Of a DNA stretch of 64,000 nucleotides, positions 23,744 through 32,348 are shown piece by piece; position 1 is the first letter of the stretch, and the number at the start of each line of letters is the position of its first letter. The translations under genes were made by a program, and so were the position numbers. This stretch comes from Merdimonas faecis (GTDB taxonomy: Bacteria; Bacillota; Clostridia; Lachnospirales; Lachnospiraceae), in assembly GCF_001754075.1 (NCBI RefSeq), contig NZ_MIEH01000005.1:1-64000 (forward strand). Reading direction: 5' to 3'. Below the pieces are notes generated by a model. The model was not told where the DNA came from. It saw only the letters and a program-made list of their open reading frames with translations, and searched no databases.

Positions 23744-25810
23744 TTATTTTGTCAGAAGCATCATGATCTCGTTGCTTCTCTGTACAAACGCAGTCATCTC
23801 CTCTGGATTCAGCGGCTTATGTGCCAGCATTGCCAAATCATAAAGCTGTTTACAGATCATACCTGTATTTTCGCTGTCCTTATGCTCTGCCACATACTGT
23901 ACCAATGGATGGTTTGCATTCAGGATCAGGGTGGTCTCTCCGCCCATACCCATGCCCATATCGGCCATGCCGTACATCTTCATCATTTCCTGCATCCGGC
24001 GGCTCTGCTCAGATAAGGTGATCATAGAAGCGACTTTATCATCTTTTAACTTCTCGGTCTTAACCTCCAGCTTATCATTGCCCAGCTCTTTACGGAAGAT
24101 CTCGGTTAATTCGTCTGCTTTCTTCTGGAAAGCTTCCTTCTCTTCCTCGCCCACCTCTTCTTTGGACTGTTCACTCAGGTCTGCGTCAATGCGCTGGAAC
24201 TGAACTGTCGGATAACGCTGCTCTAACTGTGTGATGAACGGAGAATCAATGTTGTGTCCCAGGATCACAGCATCCTGTCCCTGGCTCTTAAAGAGGTTGA
24301 TATACTGGCTCTGCTGGATCTCATCGGTTACATAGTAGATGGTAGTCTTTTTCTCTTCTGCCTGTTCACCTGCGTTTTCTCCGTCTTTCTTTTCTTCCTT
24401 CTGATCCTCTGGCTTCTCTAAGGTACCGCCGTTCGCCTCGACACAGTCCTTCAGTGTCAGGTATTTGTGATCCAGGTTTTTGAACAGGATCGCATCCTTC
24501 ATCTTATCACAGAACTTCTCATCCTTCAGGCAGCCAAACTTAATGAATGGGCTGATGCTGTCCCAGTATTTCTCGTAGTCTTCTCTCTTGGTCTTGCACA
24601 TACCGGCCAGCTTGTCTGCAACCTTCTTGGAAATATAATCTGCAATCTTATTCACGAATCCATCATTCTGCAGCGCACTTCTGGATACGTTCAGCGGCAG
24701 ATCCGGGCAGTCGATAACACCCTTTAATACCATCAGAAATTCCGGAATCACTTCTTTAATATTATCTGCAATAAATACCTGGTTATTGTAAAGCTTGATG
24801 GTTCCTTCGATGGAATCGTATTCGGTATTGATCCTCGGGAAGTATAGGATTCCTTTCAGGTTAAACGGATAATCCATATTCAGATGGATCCAGAACAATG
24901 GCTCCTTATAATCCAGGAAAACCTTGCGGTAAAATTCCTGATAATCCTCATCACTGCACTCATTCGGATGTTTTGTCCACAGTGGATGGATATCGCTGAT
25001 GGATACCGGACGCTTCTGGATCTTTACCTTCTCCTTGGCCGGTTCTACTTCTACCATCTCTTTTTCGCCGTTTTCATTTTCTTTTTCTTCCATTTTAGCG
25101 TCTTCATGAATATGCTCGATCACTACATCGTCATCCTTCAGATCCGCTTCGTCGATGGTCTCATACTCTGGTTCCGCATTTTCTTTGGACAGGAAAATCT
25201 CTACCGGCATAAAGGAGCAGTATTTCTCCAGTACTTCTCTGACACGGTACTCATTGGCAAACTCCAGGCTGTCATCATTCAGATACAGGGTCATCGTGGA
25301 TCCCACTTCTGCCTTGGTTCCTTCGTCCATCTCATAGTCTGTACCGCCCTGGCTTACCCAGTGTACCGGTTTTGCACCCTCCTTATAAGAAAGGGTATCG
25401 ATATGCACTTCATCAGCAACCATGAATGCGGAATAGAATCCCAGTCCAAAGTGGCCGATCATATCATCTTCAGTAGTTTTGTCTTTATATTTCTCCAGAA
25501 ATTCGGTGGCTCCGGAAAATGCGATCTGTGTAATGTATTCCTCCACCTCTTCTGCTGTCATACCGATACCGTTATCGGTAAATTTCAGTGTCTTCTCTTC
25601 TGGATTTACTTCCACCTTAATGGATGGCTTATACCCGTCCGGAAGCTGGTACTCCCCCATCACATCCAGTTTTTTCAGCTTCGTGATGGCGTCACATCCA
25701 TTGGATACCATTTCACGCACGAAAATATCATGGTCTGAATAGACCCATTTTTTTATAATCGGAAATATGTTTTCACTGCTTATGGATAAGCTACCTTTTT
25801 TTGCTGCCAT
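23744..25810 (-). CDS. htpG: HtpG (Hsp90) chaperone
   Basis: 688 residues. ATP-dependent Hsp90 chaperone of the cytoplasm. N-domain GHKL motifs: the N-box REMVSNGCDA (usually REL-SNASDA), DNGIGM and GHFGLGFYSAFMVAD; middle domain with DIHPLWTKHP and PLNVSRSALQ; C-terminal dimerisation domain ending near NEIMMLLTK. Acidic linkers at about 225-265 and 495-515 (Glu/Lys/Asp rich) make it longer than E. coli HtpG (624). Promoter with an adjoining CIRCE box upstream indicates HrcA control; a terminator follows the stop. GGAG lies about 9 nt before the ATG. Confidence 0.96.
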   Translation of the reverse strand: MAAKKGSLSISSENIFPIIKKWVYSDHDIFVREMVSNGCDAITKLKKLDVMGEYQLPDGYKPSIKVEVNPEEKTLKFTDNGIGMTAEEVEEYITQIAFSGATEFLEKYKDKTTEDDMIGHFGLGFYSAFMVADEVHIDTLSYKEGAKPVHWVSQGGTDYEMDEGTKAEVGSTMTLYLNDDSLEFANEYRVREVLEKYCSFMPVEIFLSKENAEPEYETIDEADLKDDDVVIEHIHEDAKMEEKENENGEKEMVEVEPAKEKVKIQKRPVSISDIHPLWTKHPNECSDEDYQEFYRKVFLDYKEPLFWIHLNMDYPFNLKGILYFPRINTEYDSIEGTIKLYNNQVFIADNIKEVIPEFLMVLKGVIDCPDLPLNVSRSALQNDGFVNKIADYISKKVADKLAGMCKTKREDYEKYWDSISPFIKFGCLKDEKFCDKMKDAILFKNLDHKYLTLKDCVEANGGTLEKPEDQKEEKKDGENAGEQAEEKKTTIYYVTDEIQQSQYINLFKSQGQDAVILGHNIDSPFITQLEQRYPTVQFQRIDADLSEQSKEEVGEEEKEAFQKKADELTEIFRKELGNDKLEVKTEKLKDDKVASMITLSEQSRRMQEMMKMYGMADMGMGMGGETTLILNANHPLVQYVAEHKDSENTGMICKQLYDLAMLAHKPLNPEEMTAFVQRSNEIMMLLTK

Positions 25811-25864
25811 TTATATCACTCCTATTATTTTTGCGGAACAATCCGCTTTTTTCATCTATCAGAT

Positions 25865-25893
25865 ATGATAATACCAGCAAAAACAAATGTCAA
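25865..25893 (-). promoter_or_regulatory. htpG promoter
   Basis: On the minus strand TTGACA (25893-25888), 17-nt spacer, TATCAT (25870-25865), about 55 nt before the start codon. Confidence 0.75.
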
Positions 25894-25900
25894 TAGAAAA

Positions 25901-25927
25901 TTAGCACTCTTTAAAAAAGAGTGCTAA
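25901..25927. promoter_or_regulatory. CIRCE operator (HrcA binding site)
   Basis: TTAGCACTC (25901-25909), a 9-nt spacer, GAGTGCTAA (25919-25927): an exact match to the CIRCE consensus. It lies 7 bp upstream of the htpG -35 box and 13 bp beyond the stop of the permease gene. HrcA would repress htpG until heat or folding stress. Confidence 0.93.
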
Positions 25928-25940
25928 CAATCCATCCGCT

Positions 25941-28900
25941 CTATTCAATACTCTTCAGTGATTCTACCATATCGATCTTCCTGAGTTTAAAGAACATCAC
26001 GCCATTGACGATCAGGGAAAACGCCACGGTAAACGCCAGACTGTATATGTAGCTTGGCAGGTTGATGATCCTTCCGAACATGGCTGCGTCCACCTCTACC
26101 GTCTCAATAATAAACAGGTGAAGTACCTTTCCAAGTCCCACGCCCACCAGCGCTCCGATCAGAGTCAGCAGAATGTTCTCTCGATAAACATATTCCGCCA
26201 CCTCCCGGTCGTAGAATCCCAGCACCTTTAAGGTTGCCAGCTCTCTCTGACGTTCCGTGATATTAATGGTGTTCAGGTTATATAATACCACAAAGGCCAG
26301 CATTCCTGCCGATACGATCAGCACCACAATAACCAGATTCAGGCTTCCAAGCATATCATCCAGCTGTTTCTCAATATCGTGCATGTAGGATACGCTTAAG
26401 ACTTCATCTCTTGCCACGATCTTTTCACCGGCTTCCTCCATTTCCTCCTTTGAAAATGATTCATCCGTCTGGAATAAAATACAATTGTATTCCGGTTCGG
26501 CACCAGTCACTTCCTCATAGTAAGAAGGCGTCATATAAATATAATGTCCCATGTAATTTTCGCAGATGTGTTCAATCGTCAGTTCATGGCTTCCGTTTTC
26601 CTCGTCCTTAAGCCGAATCGTATCTCCCACTTCTGCATTTAACAGCTTGGCCGTCTTTTCGCTGATAATCGCACCGTGATCGGAAAGGCGGTACTCTTCC
26701 TTGCTGATCCTGTCATGAAAGCTGAAATATTCTTCGCTTTTATCCGGATCTGCCAGTATAGTAAGGTAAGCGTCATGCTCATCACTGCCGTGCTCTAAAG
26801 TCACATTCATCATGTAAGCATCCATATACCGCTCGATATCAGAATCTTCCTTCATAAATGTGTCGAGATTTTCCCGGTCCTCTTCTGTAACATTTTCCTG
26901 GAGATACGCACTGCCGTCATAGGTTTGAATCTCTTCGTACTGGATGTCCGCAATCTCATAAATGGAATCCCGAAGGCCAAATCCCACCACCATAAGAGCC
27001 ATACAGCCGCCAATTCCAAATATGGTCATGAAAAACCTCTTTTTGTAACGCATTAGATTGCGCACTGTGGATTTCCATGTAAAACTCAGACGTTTCCATA
27101 TAAATGTCACATGCTCCAGGAATACTCTCTTTCCAATCTTAGGTGCAGGCGGACGCATCAAAGATGCCGGCTGCTCACCCAGTTCCTTATAGCAGGCAAA
27201 CAAGGTTGCCAGCATTGTACATGCCAGGGCCGCCGCCGATGCCTGTATCGCATAAGACCATGCATAAGGCACCAGGATCTCCGAAATGTGCTGATATAAA
27301 ATGCCATATGCATAGATAATAATAAATGGCAGTATTTTTTCTCCGATCAGCACACCGACAATGCTTCCTCCCACTGTTGCAAGGAGTGCGTATCCCAGGT
27401 ACTTGGCCGCGATAGCAAAGCGGTCATATCCCAGGGCTTTCATCGTGCCGATCTCAATCCTCTGTTCTTCCACCATACGGGTCATGCTGGTCAGGCTGAT
27501 CAGCGCCGCCACCAAGAAAAACAGCACAGGAAAGACTCTTCCGATCGCACGCATACGGTCTGCGTTCTCTCCGTATCCATCGTACTCTACAAGATTGCTT
27601 CTGTCATAAATATACCACTCCGGATCTTCCACATCCGCAAGCTGTTCTTCGGCGTCTAAAAGTTCCTGTTCGCCATCTGCCAGCTCCTGCTCTGCTTCTG
27701 CCTTTCCCGATTCATATTCCTTCCTCGCATCCGCAAGCTTTGCTTCGTTTTCCGCTATCTGTGCCTCTCCGCTTTCCAGGTTTTTCTCCTGGGCATTGAT
27801 CTCGGCCCAGCCGTCGTCAATTTGCTTCTGCCCCGACTGAATCTGATTCCATGCACTGTCAAGCTGGGCCCTCGTAGCATCCAGCGTGGATTTCGCCGCT
27901 TCAAGCTGTGCGGCCCCATCGGACAGCTGCTTTTTGGCTGCCTCCAGCTCTTGAACGCCTGCCCGGTAAGCCGTCTCTCCCGCATTTAACCCTTCGAGCA
28001 TCCCTTCCGCCTGACTTTTTGCCGTATCTCTTGTGCCCTGAAGCTCTGCAAGTTTTGTCTTTGCTTTTTCCAGCTTAGCGGCACACTCTTTATAGGCCTC
28101 AGAATCTTCCTCGTACCTTGACAGCTCCGCTGTCAACTCCTGTACCTTCTGCTCTGCATCCGATACAGTTGTATCCATCTGGGCAATGTAGTCCAAAAAG
28201 CTCTGATATTCCTCCCAGTTTTTATCAAGCTCCTGCCTGGAAGCCTGCAATTTTCCTTCTCCCTGCCGGATTTCTTCTTCCGCTGCAGGCTTGCTGGCAT
28301 TATATTCCGCAAGGCCGCTTTCATACTCTGCCTGCCCGGCCTTCCATTGAGAAAGGCCGCTTTCATACTGGCTCTTTGCGCTGTCGATCTCATTCTGGCT
28401 GGAAATAAGTTTTTCCTTTCCGGCTTCCAGCTGCTGCCTGCCGCTTTCCAGCTGCGCCTTCGCATCTGCAAGCTGATTTTCTCCGTCCGTAATCTGCGCC
28501 AGTGCGTCCGCAAGCTCCTGGTCCGCTTCTGCCCGGCCTTCCTCCAGCTCTTTTCTTCCCTCGTCTATTTCCTCCTGGGCGTCTTCCAGAATCTCATTTT
28601 TGCGGATTTCTCCCCGCTCACCGGTTATTTCCTCGATCCTGGCCATTACCCCGGAAACCAGGCTGTCATACTCATCCGTATAGGCTGTCAGATCACTGGC
28701 CCCTTCTACCTTTACATATGCTTCCGTATAGACATCCAGTGCAAACGTCTCCTCCGGAACCATCATAAAAGCGCTCACGCTTCCGCTTCCGATAGTTGTA
28801 CTTCCCCTCTCAATAGACACATAGCAGGGACTGCTTCCAAGCCCCACCACGGTATATGTATCTGTTTTCAATGTATCTTCCAGAGGATCCTCGGTTCCTG

Positions 28901-29345
28901 ACGTCAGAACAATCTTGTCACCCACCTCATATCCCATGTCAGCATCCATGAGACATTCCCCTGTTTTTTCCGGCAGCCGCCCTTCAGACACACTCACCTC
29001 ATTTACCTCATCCGTAAGTGACATGACGTGGAAAACATACTGCTTATCTTCCGTATTACATAAAAAATCAGAGCTATAAGATCCTTCTGCCAGCTCTACG
29101 CCGTCAACCTTTTCTATCGCATCAATATCATCTTCGGTAATTCCCAGGGTACTCATAACCTGAATATCCATCAGATTTGCCCCGTCAAAATACGCATCTC
29201 CCGTGATCCGCATAGATGGCTCCGAAGACCGGATCCCCGAAAAAAACGCCACTCCAAGCGCTACAATGAAAAAAATGGACAGAAAACGTCCCGGGCTTTT
29301 TCGTATTTCCATATAAAAATTTTTACGAGATGCCTTTGTACCCAT
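25941..29345 (-). CDS. FtsX-type ABC transporter permease with long extracellular coiled coil
   Basis: 1134 residues. N-terminal basic segment and membrane helix (about 15-40), a MacB-like extracellular region (to about 240), then some 300 residues of continuous heptad-rich helix with many Ala, Gln, Glu and Leu repeats of the type 'QLxxGxxQLxxA' (about 250-590). Then follow two FtsX blocks: three membrane segments at about 610-720, an inner extracellular domain, and the C-terminal FtsX block (about 1010-1134, with ERQRELATLKVLGF). It pairs with the ATPase gene 58 nt upstream. Likely exports or extracts a hydrophobic or peptide substrate, or transmits a wall signal; substrate unknown. Confidence 0.9.
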   Translation of the reverse strand: MGTKASRKNFYMEIRKSPGRFLSIFFIVALGVAFFSGIRSSEPSMRITGDAYFDGANLMDIQVMSTLGITEDDIDAIEKVDGVELAEGSYSSDFLCNTEDKQYVFHVMSLTDEVNEVSVSEGRLPEKTGECLMDADMGYEVGDKIVLTSGTEDPLEDTLKTDTYTVVGLGSSPCYVSIERGSTTIGSGSVSAFMMVPEETFALDVYTEAYVKVEGASDLTAYTDEYDSLVSGVMARIEEITGERGEIRKNEILEDAQEEIDEGRKELEEGRAEADQELADALAQITDGENQLADAKAQLESGRQQLEAGKEKLISSQNEIDSAKSQYESGLSQWKAGQAEYESGLAEYNASKPAAEEEIRQGEGKLQASRQELDKNWEEYQSFLDYIAQMDTTVSDAEQKVQELTAELSRYEEDSEAYKECAAKLEKAKTKLAELQGTRDTAKSQAEGMLEGLNAGETAYRAGVQELEAAKKQLSDGAAQLEAAKSTLDATRAQLDSAWNQIQSGQKQIDDGWAEINAQEKNLESGEAQIAENEAKLADARKEYESGKAEAEQELADGEQELLDAEEQLADVEDPEWYIYDRSNLVEYDGYGENADRMRAIGRVFPVLFFLVAALISLTSMTRMVEEQRIEIGTMKALGYDRFAIAAKYLGYALLATVGGSIVGVLIGEKILPFIIIYAYGILYQHISEILVPYAWSYAIQASAAALACTMLATLFACYKELGEQPASLMRPPAPKIGKRVFLEHVTFIWKRLSFTWKSTVRNLMRYKKRFFMTIFGIGGCMALMVVGFGLRDSIYEIADIQYEEIQTYDGSAYLQENVTEEDRENLDTFMKEDSDIERYMDAYMMNVTLEHGSDEHDAYLTILADPDKSEEYFSFHDRISKEEYRLSDHGAIISEKTAKLLNAEVGDTIRLKDEENGSHELTIEHICENYMGHYIYMTPSYYEEVTGAEPEYNCILFQTDESFSKEEMEEAGEKIVARDEVLSVSYMHDIEKQLDDMLGSLNLVIVVLIVSAGMLAFVVLYNLNTINITERQRELATLKVLGFYDREVAEYVYRENILLTLIGALVGVGLGKVLHLFIIETVEVDAAMFGRIINLPSYIYSLAFTVAFSLIVNGVMFFKLRKIDMVESLKSIE

Positions 29346-29403
29346 TTCTTATGCTCCTGATATTCTATAACTCCGGCTATTCCCGGAGTCTGTATAGACT
29401 TCT

Positions 29404-30108
29404 TTACCATTCGATCGTTTCTACCGGCACCGGGTGTTCGTTTTCAATGATCTTTTCCACTTTGCCATTTTTAATATGTATCACTCTGTCCGCCATCGGC
29501 GCAATTGCCGAATTATGTGTGATCAGGATCACCGTCATGCCCTTTTCCCGGCAGGTGTCCTGCAAAAGCTTCAAGATAGATTTACCCGTATTATAATCCA
29601 GCGCTCCGGTAGGCTCGTCACACAGGAGAAGCTTTGGATTCTTCGCAAGCGCCCTGGCAATCGAAACCCGCTGCTGCTCTCCGCCGGATAACTGGGCCGG
29701 GAAGTTGGCCACCCTGTCTCCCAGTCCCACTTCTTCCATTACTGTCTGGGCGTCCATAGGATCTTTGCAGATCTGGAGCGCCAGCTCTACATTTTCCAGC
29801 GCAGTCAGATTCGGAACCAGGTTATAAAATTGAAACACGAATCCTATATCATCTCTGCGGTATGCCGTCAGTTGCTTTTGCGAGAACTTTGCAATATCTT
29901 CTCCGTCTACCAGCACTTCTCCTTCCGTAGCCGTGTCCATGCCGCCCAGAATATTCAGAACTGTTGTCTTTCCTGCACCGCTGGGACCTACTACCACCGC
30001 AAATTCACCGCGCTGGATCTCAAAGTCGATTCCTGCCGCGGCCATGATCTGAACTTCACCCATCTGATATATTTTCTTCACATTTCTTAATGTGACAAAT
30101 CCATCCAT
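29404..30108 (-). CDS. ABC transporter ATP-binding protein (LolD/MacB-type)
   Basis: 234 residues. Walker [11 protein letters not shown]-loop [10 protein letters not shown], signature LSGGEQQR, Walker [13 protein letters not shown] and H-loop ITHN are all intact. The Gly-rich pattern and GALD after the Walker B are typical of the MacB/LolD/FtsE branch that works with FtsX-type permeases, which fits the downstream gene. Start at 30108 is chosen because GGAGG lies 7 nt upstream of that ATG; the upstream ATG at 30123 has none. TATAAT on the minus strand near 30150 is a plausible -10. Confidence 0.92.
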   Translation of the reverse strand: MDGFVTLRNVKKIYQMGEVQIMAAAGIDFEIQRGEFAVVVGPSGAGKTTVLNILGGMDTATEGEVLVDGEDIAKFSQKQLTAYRRDDIGFVFQFYNLVPNLTALENVELALQICKDPMDAQTVMEEVGLGDRVANFPAQLSGGEQQRVSIARALAKNPKLLLCDEPTGALDYNTGKSILKLLQDTCREKGMTVILITHNSAIAPMADRVIHIKNGKVEKIIENEHPVPVETIEW

Positions 30109-30229
30109 AAAAAGCCTCCGCAAAAAATATCATTGTTTAATTTTATTATATCATTTATAATTTCACTTGGAAATCTTGATTTTCTAAACTATTGTGAAAG
30201 ATTTATGAATTTAAAGCGAGGCGACGATT

Positions 30230-30736
30230 ATGAATCAGCAGACATCTTTTATCCCTGCCGCATGTGATGAAGACCTTAAGCGTATTGCAGGACTGGCAGA
30301 GGAAATCTGGCATCAGCATTTTACTCCCATCATCGGGGAAGATCAGGTCAATTATATGGTGGAAAAATTTCAATCCTACCCTGCGCTGAAGGAGCAGACT
30401 GAAAATGACGGCTACGAATATTACCAGATCTTCTGCGGCCAGGACCTGGCCGGCTATACCGGCATACACCCTGAGACGGATGCACTATTCCTGAGCAAGC
30501 TCTACATCCACAAAGATTTCCGGGGCCGGCATCTGGCTACTGAGGCCTTCCATTTCCTGACCGGTCTTTGCCGGGAACGGGGATTAAAGAAAATATGGCT
30601 GACCTGCAATAAACACAATGAAAATACACTCCAGATCTACCGCCACTTAGGCTTTGAGGTGACAGACACCCAGGAGGCCGATATCGGCGGCGGGTTTATC
30701 ATGGATGATTACATTATGACTTACATGATTTCATAA
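30230..30736 (+). CDS. GNAT N-acetyltransferase
   Basis: 168 residues. The acetyl-CoA motif is LYIHKDFRGRHLATEAFHFL, with a later NKHNENTLQIYRHLGFE block typical of the family's C-terminal part. The opening (PAACDEDLKRIAGLAEEIW) suits the protein/amino-acid acetylating GNATs but the substrate is unknown. GAGG lies about 9 nt before the ATG. It stands alone on the plus strand and ends at a hairpin shared with the convergent purF-like gene. Confidence 0.85.
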   Translation: MNQQTSFIPAACDEDLKRIAGLAEEIWHQHFTPIIGEDQVNYMVEKFQSYPALKEQTENDGYEYYQIFCGQDLAGYTGIHPETDALFLSKLYIHKDFRGRHLATEAFHFLTGLCRERGLKKIWLTCNKHNENTLQIYRHLGFEVTDTQEADIGGGFIMDDYIMTYMIS

Positions 30737-30750
30737 GAGATACGAACAAG

Positions 30751-30795
30751 AAAAAGACATCCTCCGGGATTCCCGGTACAGGATGTCTTTTTTTT
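30751..30795. terminator. Bidirectional terminator
   Basis: AAAGACATCCT pairs with AGGATGTCTTT around a CCGGGA/TCCCGG inner stem, with A-run before and T-run after, so it can serve both the acetyltransferase (+) and the purF-like gene (-). Confidence 0.85.
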
Positions 30796-30800
30796 ATTCT

Positions 30801-32213
30801 CTATTCTTTTCCGTCAAAGCAGTAGGTACATACCTTGCATGGCTCAATTCCAATAGATGCCAGCAGGTCGTCCAGACGGTGATAGCGCAGGGTTGTGAAA
30901 TTCTGCTGCTTGCGGATATCCTCGATCATCTGAGCATATTTGCAGCTGCATGGATTTGCATATTCCTCCAGCACTTCTTTCGGACAGTTCTCTCCTTCTC
31001 TCTTCCGGATCATCTGCCTTGCGATCAGTTCCATTTCTGATTTGGATCTGGAAAAGTTCAGATATTTACAGCCATACATGATCGGCGGGCAGGCCGGGCG
31101 CACATGTACCTCTTTTGCCCCGCTCTGATATAAGAACTCTGTGGTTTCCCGAAGCTGGGTTCCTCTCACGATGGAGTCGTCGATCAGCAGAAGCTTTTTA
31201 TTTTCGATCAGTGCATGCACCGGGATCAGCTTCATGCGGGCGATCAGGTTTCTCTGGCTCTGGTTTGTCGGCATAAAAGATCTTGGCCATGTCGGTGTAT
31301 ATTTAATAAACGGTCTCGCATAAGGGATGCCTGATTCATTGGCGTAACCGATAGCGTGAGCCACTCCGGAATCCGGAACTCCGGCTACTACATCCGGGTG
31401 CACGGAATCTCCGTCACGCTTTGCCAGCATGCTTCCGCATTTATACCGCATCTCTTCTACGTTCACGCCTTCATAGGACGAGGTTGGATACCCATAATAT
31501 ACCCACAGGAAGGAACAGATCTTCATCTCTTCTCCCGGAGCTCCCACTGTCTCCACACCTTCCGGTGTGATGTAGGCAATCTCTGCCGGCCCTAATTCCT
31601 TATAATCTGTATAGCCAAGGTTGATATAGGCAAAGCTTTCGAAGGATACACAGTATCCGTCTTCCTTGCGTCCAATGACCAGCGGGGTTCTTCCATAACG
31701 GTCTCTGGCCGCATAGATTCCATCCTTTGTCATCAGCAGCATGGTCATAGAGCCGTCTACCAGCTCCTGTACATAGCGGATTCCTTCCACGATCGTCGAC
31801 TTCCGGCAGATCAGAGCCGCGATCAGCTCTGTCACATTGACCTGGCCGCTGGTCATCTCCTGGAAATGCGCATGTCCGCCCTCATACATCTGCTGCAGCA
31901 ATTCTTCATAATTATTAACCTTACCTACTGTGGTAATGGCAAAGCTCCCCAGGTGAGACTGGATCAAAAGCGGCTGAGGTTCATAATCGGAAATACACCC
32001 GATTCCTAAATTCCCCTTCATCTCTGCCACATCTGCGTCAAACTTGGTCCGGAACGGAGAATTTTCAATGTTGTGGATTGCCCGGTTAAAGCCTCCTTCT
32101 CCGTGTGTAGCCATACCGCCGCGTCTGGTGCCAAGATGGGAATGATAGTCCACCCCGTAAAACAGCTCCAGTACACAGTCCCGTTTCGATGCTACGCCAA
32201 AAAAACCTCCCAT
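30801..32213 (-). CDS. PurF-like amidophosphoribosyltransferase homologue lacking the N-terminal catalytic cysteine
   Basis: 470 residues. Canonical PurF moves the amide of glutamine to PRPP, using Cys at the processed N-terminus. Here the start is MGGFFGVASK, so the expected CGxFG reads GGFFG; no other Cys is placed to replace it (the nearest is residue 13). The rest of the class II glutamine amidotransferase domain is recognisable (RRGGMATHG, GRTPLVIG). The phosphoribosyltransferase domain keeps the PRPP loop LLLIDDSIVRGTQLRE, and Cys residues near the C-terminus (CSCKY, CKVCTYC) resemble iron-sulphur ligands of Bacillus-type PurF. It may use free ammonia or have another role. No purine genes are adjacent. 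Confidence 0.85.
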   Translation of the reverse strand: MGGFFGVASKRDCVLELFYGVDYHSHLGTRRGGMATHGEGGFNRAIHNIENSPFRTKFDADVAEMKGNLGIGCISDYEPQPLLIQSHLGSFAITTVGKVNNYEELLQQMYEGGHAHFQEMTSGQVNVTELIAALICRKSTIVEGIRYVQELVDGSMTMLLMTKDGIYAARDRYGRTPLVIGRKEDGYCVSFESFAYINLGYTDYKELGPAEIAYITPEGVETVGAPGEEMKICSFLWVYYGYPTSSYEGVNVEEMRYKCGSMLAKRDGDSVHPDVVAGVPDSGVAHAIGYANESGIPYARPFIKYTPTWPRSFMPTNQSQRNLIARMKLIPVHALIENKKLLLIDDSIVRGTQLRETTEFLYQSGAKEVHVRPACPPIMYGCKYLNFSRSKSEMELIARQMIRKREGENCPKEVLEEYANPCSCKYAQMIEDIRKQQNFTTLRYHRLDDLLASIGIEPCKVCTYCFDGKE

Positions 32214-32280
32214 TTTACTGATCTCTCCTTTTGATTCTATTGATTTTTAAAAGAAAACTCTTTTTCCATGATACCCATGC

Positions 32281-32310
32281 ATTGTAACACAAAATTTTGT
32301 CTTCTGTCTA
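32281..32310 (-). promoter_or_regulatory. Likely promoter of the purF-like gene
   Basis: On the minus strand TAGACA (32310-32305), 18-nt spacer, TACAAT (32286-32281), about 68 nt before the start codon. Confidence 0.5.
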
Positions 32311-32348
32311 TAGCCTCTCTTGCCTCTTTTCTCTCCCTTATTCCGGGA

